Part shown: positions 55,736 to 64,000 of the stretch, piece after piece | How positions within the stretch are numbered: the first letter of the stretch is position 1 | Layout of the letters: every line of letters starts with the position of its first letter | Assembly (NCBI GenBank): GCA_949316495.1 | Contig: OX439012.1 | Location: forward strand, 20,450,666-20,514,665 | Direction: 5' to 3' | DNA from: Amphiduros pacificus | Taxonomy: Eukaryota; Annelida; Polychaeta; Phyllodocida; Hesionidae | Length of the DNA stretch: 64,000 nt | Position numbers and translations under genes: made by a program | Notes under the pieces: generated by a model | What the model saw: only the letters and a program-made list of their open reading frames with translations | Database searches by the model: none | Told to the model about the DNA's origin: nothing

Positions 55736-58000
55736 TGCTTCATATGACTATATAGATGAGAGGACTGCACTGCCTCATATAGATGACAGGACTGCACTGC
55801 TTCATGTGACTATATAGATGAGAGGACTGCACTGCCTCATATAGATGAGAGGACTGCACTGCTTCATGTGACTATATAGATGAGAGGACTGCACTGCCTC
55901 ATATAGATGACAGGACTGCACTGCTTCATGTGACTATATAAATGAGAGGACTGTACTGCTTTATGTGACTATATAGATGAGAGGACTGTGCTGCTTCATG
56001 TGACTATATAGATGAGAGGACTACACTGCCTCATATAGATGACAGGACTGCACTGCTTCATGTGACTATATAAATGAGAGGACTGTACTGCTTTATGTGA
56101 CTATATAGATGAGAGGACTGCACTGCTTCATGTGACTATATAGATGAGAGGACTGCACTGCTTTATGTGACTAAATAGATAAGAGGACTGCACTGCTTCA
56201 TGTGACTATATAGATGTCAGGACTGCACTGCTTCATGTGACTTTATAGATGACAGGACTGCACTGCTACATGTGACTATATAGATGTCAGGACTGCACTG
56301 CTTCATGTGACTATATAGATGAAAGGACTGCACTGCTTCATGTGACTATATAGATGACAGGACTGCACTTCTTCATGTGACTATGTAGATGACAGGACTG
56401 CACTTCTTCATGTGATTATATAGATGAGAGGACTGCACTGCTTCATGTGACCTTATAGATGTCAGGACTGCACTGCTTCATGTGACTATATAGATGAAAG
56501 GACTGCACTGCTTCATGTGACTATATAGATGACAGGACTGCACTTCTTCATGTGACTATGTAGATGACAGGACTGCACTTCTTCATGTGATTATATAGAT
56601 GAGAGGACTGCACTGCTTCATGTGACTATATAGATGACAGGACTGCACTGCTTTATGTGACTAAATAGATAAGAGGACTGCACTGCTTCATGTGACTATA
56701 TAGATGAGAGGACTGCACTGCTTTATGTGACTAAATAGATAAGAGGACTGTACTGCTTCATGTGACTATATAGATGTCAGGACTGCACTGCTTCATGTGA
56801 CTATATAGATGACAGGACTGCACTGCTACATGTGACTATATAGATGTCAGGACTGCACTGCTTCATGTGACTATATAGATGAAAGGACTGCACTGCTTCA
56901 TGTGACTATATAGATGACAGGACTGCACTTCTTCATGTGACTATGTAGATGACAGGACTGCACTTCTTCATGTGATTATATAGATGAGAGGACTGCACTG
57001 CTTCATGTGACTATATAGATGACAGGACTGCACTGCTTTATGTGACTAAATAGATAAGAGGACTGCACTGCTTCATGTGACTATATAGATGAGAGGACTG
57101 CACTGCCTCATATAGATGACATGACTGCACTGCTTCATGTGACTATATAAATGAGAGGACTGTACTGCTTTATGTGACTATATAGATGACAGGACTGCAC
57201 TTCTTCATGTGACTATATAGATGAGAGGATTGCACTACTTCATATAGATGAGAGGACTGCACTGCTTCATGTGACTATATAGATGACAGGACTGCACTGC
57301 TTCATGTGACTATATAAATGAGAGGACTGTACTGCTTTATGTGACTATATAGATGAGAGGACTGCACTGCTTCATGTGACTATATAGATGAGAGGACTGC
57401 ACTGCTTTATGTGACTAAATAGATAAGAGGACTGCACTGCTTCATGTGACTATATAGATGTCACGACTGCACTGCTTCATGTGACTATATAGATGACAGG
57501 ACTGCACTTCTTCATGTGATTATATATATGAGAGGACTGCACTGCTTCATGTGACTATATAGATGACAGGACTGCACTGCTTCACGTGACTATATAGATG
57601 ACAGGACTGCACTGCTTCATGTGACTATATAGATGACAGGACTGCACTGCTTCATGTGACTATATAGATGACAGGACTGCACTGCTTCACATGACTATAT
57701 AGATGACAGGACTGCACTGCGTCATGTGACTATATAGATGACAGGACTGCACTGCTTCACATGACTATATAGATGACAGGACTGCACTGCGTCATGTGAC
57801 TATATAGATGACAGGACTGCACTGCTACATGTGACTATATAGATGTCAGGACTGCACTGCTTCATGTGACTATATAGATGAGAGGACTGCACTGCTACAT
57901 GTGACTATATAGATGTCAGGACTGCACTTCTTCATGTGACTATATAGATGAGAGGACTGCACTGCTACATGTGACTATATAGATGTCAGGACTGCACTCC
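55736..58000. repeat. 35-bp satellite (about 64 units)
   Basis: The unit contains GACTGCACTGCTTCATGTGA and CTATATAGATGACAG. Runs of variant units (ACTTCTTCATG, CTATGTAGATG, CTAAATAGATAAG) recur in the same order around 56340, 56515 and 56900, which shows amplification of multi-unit blocks. This is the largest array in the window. Confidence 0.95.
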
Positions 58001-60595
58001 TTGTAAACATATTGTGATTTTGGCAGTTAGCAAATCGGTTTGCTTGTTTTTCATTTTTGTTTATATGCTTATCTTACCATGCCATCATTCATTCCAGTTC
58101 TTCATATAATCAAACTGTAAAAACTGGTAAAAAAAAAGTCTACAGCACTGGGTGAACCTGCTCAGCAACTACAGAGAGGGAACTTATCACAACTTATCAC
58201 AAATACATCGTAATGTGTCCCCCCTGATAATGTATCAGTCGTAGTTTAGTGACTGCTAAGGTCACATGACCTAAACAATGGAATCCATCATATCTACCGC
58301 CTGCCACACTCATATCAATATAATCAGTCAAAAAAAATAACCTACATCTATGCCTGGACAATTCGACACAATGAACAGAAATTTTTTTCTCATATTTTTT
58401 TTCTACCACAACATATTTTACACAGTTATTTTTTCCCCACTTCTTTTTTCAATTCTGAACAATAAAAATTGTTTAATACGCAGTTTAATACGGTTATGCT
58501 CACCTGTACAGCACAGAGTTGAGTGGGTACTACCTCGGCATGGCTAGGCTTCCATTTCTCCACCAGGTGGCACCACCCATCCAGCAGGATGGAACGTTCT
58601 CCCTCGACCAATCAGACATCATCATATCCCTGAAACATTCCAAACATCTCAATTTGAAATAAAATATGGTTTATTACCTATCATCACAGTCAAATATAAT
58701 GACCTAATAAGGCAATTTAAACTGCTCCATATTAATTCTTTATATTATATTAATATTTTTATCCTTTACATAAACAGATCAAGGATATTTTTTTAGGGGG
58801 TGAAACATTCATGAGACAATGTCTCATTATAATCACAAATGTCTTGTCCTGATCCATGCCTAAGGCAACATAGGACACATCTCTGTGTTTAACTTAATAT
58901 GTTTTGTTCTTATATGTACCGCATAGCTATTTGGCAGTCATCATTCTTCCAGGATATTATCACAGTTTAATGAAAACACTTAGTCTCACTTGGTAATTTC
59001 CAATCTGGTCATCAATCAAGTTTAATTACATTCTGTGCAATTCAGTCCAAAAATATTGTCTGATATCAGCCCTCTATAAAAACATATTGCATTGTTTTTT
59101 GTCAAAAGTGACCATATTGCTTGTAACTCATGTGACCAGTTCGCAGTCTGGTCCATATACTTTTTGGGTCGGGCAAGAAAGTGGAGATTTGCACAAGCCT
59201 GAATAAAAGTATACTAGCCCAAACTGGTACTGTACTTGGTAAGTGCAATTCATATTTATTAAGATTAATCAAATGATAAAAGGACATTATTAACAAAACA
59301 TGAACAAAATTCAAGATCAGCAACTAGAAAGTTAGGCTAGCATTAGGGGAAGGTGGACTAGCCTAACAGTGTTTCTGCCATTCTTAGGACTACTATGCTA
59401 AAATCCCAAATACTTTTTGGGTCGGGCGAGAAAGTGGGAATGTCCAATTTCCCTAACTACCCTTGTTCAAACCAGCTATCATAAAGTGGTTTTTGAACAT
59501 TCTAGGTGAATTTTTTTCAGTTATTCTCAATATAATTGATCGCTTTTAACTAAAAACCAAAAAATAAATAAAAATAAAAATCTCCCTCATCCTATTTCTT
59601 CAGGACACATTATCAGGATCAAGATTATTATCATATTTTTTTTTTGACTAATCAAATACCCATCCTGGCTGTTGTTCTATTATTTGTATTCTTCCGTCTG
59701 CCAGCTGACCCTGCACCTCATAAATAGCACTGCTGAGGTGTGAAAACAGAATACTAAATAATGTCAATTACTGCATGACAGCCGCCCTCTACTTCTGTGT
59801 GGGAGATGTAAACAAGCTTCAAATCAGAAGACCACAATGTGTGCACGACCATACATTTACTGAGTATAAACGGTCACTGACTCTGACCATATATGATAAA
59901 TGGTGTCTTCATATAAAAGATGCTGTCTTCATATAATAAATGGTGTCTTCATATAATAGATGGTGTTTTCAAATTGAAAATCAAAATGTCATTCTAATTT
60001 GAACTTATATATGGTCACTTTGTCTGCACACACATCTTTGTCCTTTGCTTTGACTGACTTATATTAATTTATAGATCTAAATCATTTTTAAAAAAAAAAT
60101 GATAAAATTTGTATTCACATTTCATGTTTTACCCTCAAAACATTGTGATATTTTCACTGAATTCATGAACACAGAATTGATCTGCATTCTCCTCCAGTAA
60201 AGTAGAGGCTGAATTTCCCAAATGATGGAATCAATTTGATAATACAATTCAATACTAAATGCCCGTCCTTGCATGACTGTGAGGACTGGCTCATTTGTTC
60301 ATTTCACATCAGTCTGAGTAGCGGAAATGCACAAGGTTGCAATTGCATGTCTCCTGAGAAATCAAACTTTCCCAAACTTTTTTGGCGACATTTTGTGTTT
60401 CTATTTGTTCCATGATCGCAATATGCATGCAATTTTCTTGTATATACATCAAATCTGTGGATTTAATTACATATAAAAATCAATGATCTAAATTAATTCC
60501 TTCAAATCTAGCTACATAAATTACTAAAAATACTGCATCTTATTGACATTTGCGTAGTGATACATAGGATGAGTTTAACAACACTTCAAATGGTC
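58001..60595. other. Intergenic; a CTCF-like motif and short repeats
   Basis: No gene supported. CTTTTTGGGTCGGGC(A/G)AGAAAG occurs at 59160 and 59411, a short dispersed direct repeat. A three- to four-unit ATGGTGTCTTCATATAATA repeat lies at 59890-59975. Confidence 0.4.
58560..58573 (+). promoter_or_regulatory. Candidate CTCF-type site
   Basis: CCACCAGGTGGCAC, close to the CTCF core. Chance occurrence possible. Confidence 0.25.
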
Positions 60596-60790
60596 ATGAC
60601 CTCGTGTGAGCTGAGGTCCATGCCTGAGGGTTTAACCCATGCCTGAAGGGTTAACCTGTTGTCCTTGTAAATCTGTGACTGGGTTGATTGTCATGTCAAG
60701 GACCTACGACATTGCTATTCAGTGAAGCAGCACTATTATCTGTTACAAGTAAATCTCATTATAAAATAACTGATATGATATTAATAATAA
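60596..60790 (+). mobile_element. SINE 3' part, 5'-truncated
   Basis: CTCGTGTGAGCTGAGGTCCA, then ACCTGTTGTCCTTGTAAATC, then TCATGTCAAGGACCTACGAC, then CAGCACTATTATCTGTTACA: the body of the SINE at 22940-23284 without its tRNA head. A 20-bp internal duplication (CATGCCTGARGG) is present, and the end runs into an AAT/AT-rich stretch instead of AAAC. Confidence 0.85.
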
Positions 60791-63789
60791 TAATATATAT
60801 ATATTATTAATATTTCAGAAAATATTAAAATCAAACCATTTTGGATATTTTTTTCCCTGGAAGATAATTATGAGACACTTCTAAAATGGCTATTGCAAAG
60901 ATCTTAAGAGTGTGTGATAAAGGTTGCCAGATATTGATTCTCCATCTCTATTAAGTCTCTATGTGACCCGAGTGTATTATAAATGAGGCATCTTTGTCCT
61001 GTGAACATCTAAGTAATCAAAGGATCTGAGCTGAAATGATTTAATTAATGGAAAACACGAAAAAAAATTAACACAAAATATTAACACTGAAATAATAACT
61101 GGCCTATAGACCTTGTAAAACACAAAAAGATGGTCACCTTCATCGCCCTCATCTTAAAGCATTCCATCATTTCGGTTAAGTATCCAGTCACAAGACAGGC
61201 TTGTGGCTTGTCTATTCATCTGGGACAGCCACTGCCAAAGATGTGCTATATTTAGAACATGATCAATTATGATGTGAAAGCTAGCATCAATATCAGAAAA
61301 TCATTTTAACGCCAAGCCTACACAATATAAACACTGAGGCAGGGTTATAGCACGTTTACCACAAATAAGAAGTCCAAACTTACAAACAGTATACATGGAT
61401 AGTCCTCCGAAAAAAAAAAAAAAACCAAAAAAAAAACATCTTTGCTAGTCTGGTTCGATAGAGCAGAGTGGGATGACCTCCGCTATTGTAATCAATGATA
61501 TATCCCATAATATTACCAACCCAACAAGAGTTGCTGGGGTTGCCATGGAAACCAGACTCTGTGGCATCCCAGAATAGTGTAAACAACACACATCTATCAT
61601 TGGTAGGTCCAGCGGATGCGTCTCTACATTTTTCTTCTCCAAAAATGTTAATATATATACATTTATATATAAATATATATATTTCTGTATACATCAAACT
61701 CATAACATGTAATTGTTACTTCACTATCCAAGAGGATTAAAAAAATGGCTCTTACCATTATCTGAAACTATTTATTACATCCTTCTCAATTTTCATTTTG
61801 GAACTAAGTTTAGTTGACTGTCTATGACAGGAATGGTCTGACATTCATCATCTGTCGCCATGGTGACCACATAATTTCCTGGTGGTCCTGAACCTATGCA
61901 GTCTGGGTCTGATAAGGGAGATATGGGCAACACATGTTGATATCAGTGACCCATTTGTCACCCGCCTCCCACATCCTGAGTCACACACTATTGTCACAAG
62001 CAAAAATGTACCCTACAAAAATGTGTTGATAAGTATCTTATTTGTACAGCGGTGGGGAGAAAAATTAGCTCATAATCCTGCCACTCACGAGGCTCGATTT
62101 CTTGATCAAGTCTTTGCATCTATTTGGTCATGTATATAAAACATGACTATTTATTGCGTGATGGTATTTGTTCACAACTAGTAGTTACATGGCAGTCAGG
62201 CATTGTGAAGGTTACGCAGACATTTGTGTGACTGTATTTGGTCACGCAGTGCCTGCATGGAGGTGACACGTATTTGTAGGGTGTCTATGATTATTTTGTG
62301 AATATTATAAAGGGGATATTGCATTATGATTTTATCTTGTATTCAGCGCTATATAAATTTTATTATTATTATTATGTCAAATTTGGAACATAATGCAATC
62401 AAAATAACTAATTATAAACCCAGGAATGGTCAAGAATCTTTGTAACCAAACAGAAATTTGGACTTGCCTCCTCAGCTCAGAATGAGATATTTAATCTGAT
62501 ATGTTCTTTAGTCTCCACCCCAGCCTCTTAAGCAAAAAAAAAAAAGTTGGGAATCGTATTTCTGTATTTCATAGCAAATCAGAAAAATTTCTAGTGCATT
62601 GAAGCCAACAGAAATATCTGGAATTTTTTGTCTGCAGTCCACTTTCTCCAGTAACAGGTGGTTTTTGTCGACCACACATTATTCAGACAAAATATCTCTT
62701 AATGTCTCACACTGTCTCATGATTTTAATAATGTCTCATCTCACAAAAGATAGAAAGTCTGCCCGTTTCATTTAACACAAATACCTTTCTCCCAAGAACT
62801 ATTAATTTTCTTGTAACCATGGTTACAGAATGTAGCCATAAAGCCAAATTTCAGCTTAATTATTAACAGGCTCCAAGCATACAAGAATCAAAATTTACAC
62901 ATTATGAGTCTTTTATTGTAATATAATCGTGGCTGTAGTAATACAATAATTGTCACACATACCATTGTTTTCACACCTGACATATAAATGTTTAACCGTG
63001 AGTTACCCACACGAGCCTTGTACAACGCTGGTAGTGCACTACGCAAGCTGACGTAACCTTACTCAATACTTGCAAGTGAGCTGGGTGTTGTCCTGTCAAT
63101 ATGGTTATAATATGTGATGTGATTGACCTAATTAGTTCATATAAATACTCTAATAAACATGTTAATAATCATCTTATTATGCTTAATCCTTGACCTTAAT
63201 CTTAAATATTGTACTACATGAACCGATATTATAAATTATGTTAGCACCTGTCAACAATATATGACTAGATATATCAAATTAAAAAATAATATTAAAATAA
63301 AATAAGTGCATAAATAATACAAATCATAAATGATTTTGACTGACATAACATTAGACGGCCAAAAAGAGGTAGTTCTTAATTGATTATCTTGAGAATTATT
63401 TTTTTTCACCTAAACAACAAAATATGTCATTCATGAGAATGACCTTGACTGAGGTTCACTCCCCCCCCCTCAACCTTACCCCCCCCCCCCTCTCCCCCCC
63501 CCCCTCACCCCAAGTGGTCACTGTAAGCTGATGATATCCAGATACTGACCTGAATGGGATAAAAACTGTCATGGAACCTATTACTCTAAGCATGGAATAA
63601 CCGCAAAGTAACACAATGGCTCAGCATGCAAAATGGAATCATGCGATGCACTTACATAACCTCATGTGGTTATAAACATGAAACTGCAGGACATCAAGAA
63701 ACCCTATACAAATATCACATGATAGCAGCTGAGATCAAATATATATTTGGTCGTGTATAAATGTGACTGAATAAGATCATGGTATGTTA
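60791..63789. other. Intergenic; no gene recognised
   Basis: Open frames at 61380-61740 and 61882-62139 have no recognised domain. A solitary LINE 3' tail lies at 62334-62374. C-runs of 8-10 bases cluster at 63463-63508. Confidence 0.4.
62334..62374 (+). mobile_element. Minimal LINE 3' tail
   Basis: ATTCAGCGCTATATAAATTT followed by ATT repeats, identical in form to the end of the LINE at 845-895. Either a very short 5'-truncated insertion or a remnant. Confidence 0.65.
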
Positions 63790-63799
63790 TTCACATAAA

Positions 63800-64000
63800 A
63801 TATATGCAGGTAGTCAAGTTGCCTGAGATGAGGAATGATATAATAATGGATCAGTCAAGTTGCCTGAGATGAGGAATAATAAATATAATATTAAACTAGG
63901 AAAGCAATATTAAACTTAGAAATAATATAATAGTGGATCAGTCAAGTTGCCAGAGATGAGGAACGATATAATAATGGATCAGTCAAATTGTCTGAGATGA
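63800..64000. repeat. Start of a ~41-bp tandem repeat running off the window
   Basis: Five occurrences of AGTCAA(G/A)TTG(C/T)C(T/A)GAGATGA, several preceded by GGATC and followed by GGAA(T/C)GATATAATAAT. A non-repeat block (63866-63930) interrupts it. Confidence 0.8.

Noticed and set aside
58504-58629. Possible minus-strand exon (TTTCAG acceptor, GTGAGC donor, 126 bp)
   Set aside because: Splice-like borders are good, but all three frames contain a stop between the borders and no domain is seen; at most a non-coding leader exon, not supported enough to annotate.
61380-61703. Minus-strand frame of 107 codons and its overlapping 65-codon frame
   Set aside because: No recognisable domain, lysine/phenylalanine runs from poly-A tracts, and no consistent exon borders.

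Overview
The window is nuclear DNA of an animal, most likely a marine invertebrate. The evidence is spliced genes with GT-AG introns, metazoan gene families (an FKRP-like LicD ribitol-phosphate transferase, a TRIM-NHL RING protein, claudin-type tetraspan proteins), a tRNA-derived SINE ending in an AAAC run, CR1/L2-like LINE 3' ends with ATT-repeat tails, and many small inverted-repeat DNA transposons. The sequence is AT-rich. I cannot fix the phylum: an ambulacrarian such as an acorn worm, a cephalochordate or a lophotrochozoan would all fit. I recognise no retrovirus-like element, LTR element or Polinton, no real tRNA or rRNA gene and no CRISPR array.

Layout. 1-2.8 kb: three degraded LINE pieces (two CR1/L2-like, one L1/Tx1-like). 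3-9 kb: minisatellites and nested repeats, including a SINE split by a transposon that is itself flanked by a second one. 9.1-11.4 kb: an intact single-exon FKRP-like gene (+ strand) with a minisatellite in its likely 5' UTR. 11.6-16.1 kb: a 331-bp tandem duplication and long 46-bp and 28-bp minisatellites. 16.8-28.9 kb: two tandem paralogous claudin-like genes on the minus strand, each with four coding exons, identical intron phases and a Gln/Gly/Tyr/Pro-rich C-terminal tail exon. The upstream copy (24.9-28.9 kb) reads intact. The downstream copy (16.8-20.0 kb) carries a 4-bp duplication in exon 3 that shifts the frame. Between them lie a 1.8-kb 19-bp satellite and a full-length SINE. 29-32.5 kb: a cluster of inverted-repeat elements, a long TA array and a Tc1-like insertion whose empty target can be read from a related copy at 18 kb. 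37.2-39.3 kb: an intronless TRIM-NHL gene (minus). 41.5-64 kb: no recognisable gene, but very large minisatellites (34, 20, 45, 22, 30, 27 and 35 bp units). Tandem repeats make up roughly a fifth of the window.

Function. The recognised genes do not form one pathway. The FKRP-like enzyme points to Golgi glycan modification (alpha-dystroglycan type), the claudin-like pair to membrane or junction proteins, and the TRIM-NHL protein to ubiquitin ligation or RNA regulation. The most unusual structure is in the claudin-like pair. Upstream of exon 2, a 70-bp unit made of the intron's 3' splice site plus the first ~54 bases of the exon is repeated in tandem: seven extra near-identical acceptors plus one diverged in the intact gene, and two decayed acceptors in the paralogue. 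This is an array of decoy splice acceptors of a kind I do not know to be described.
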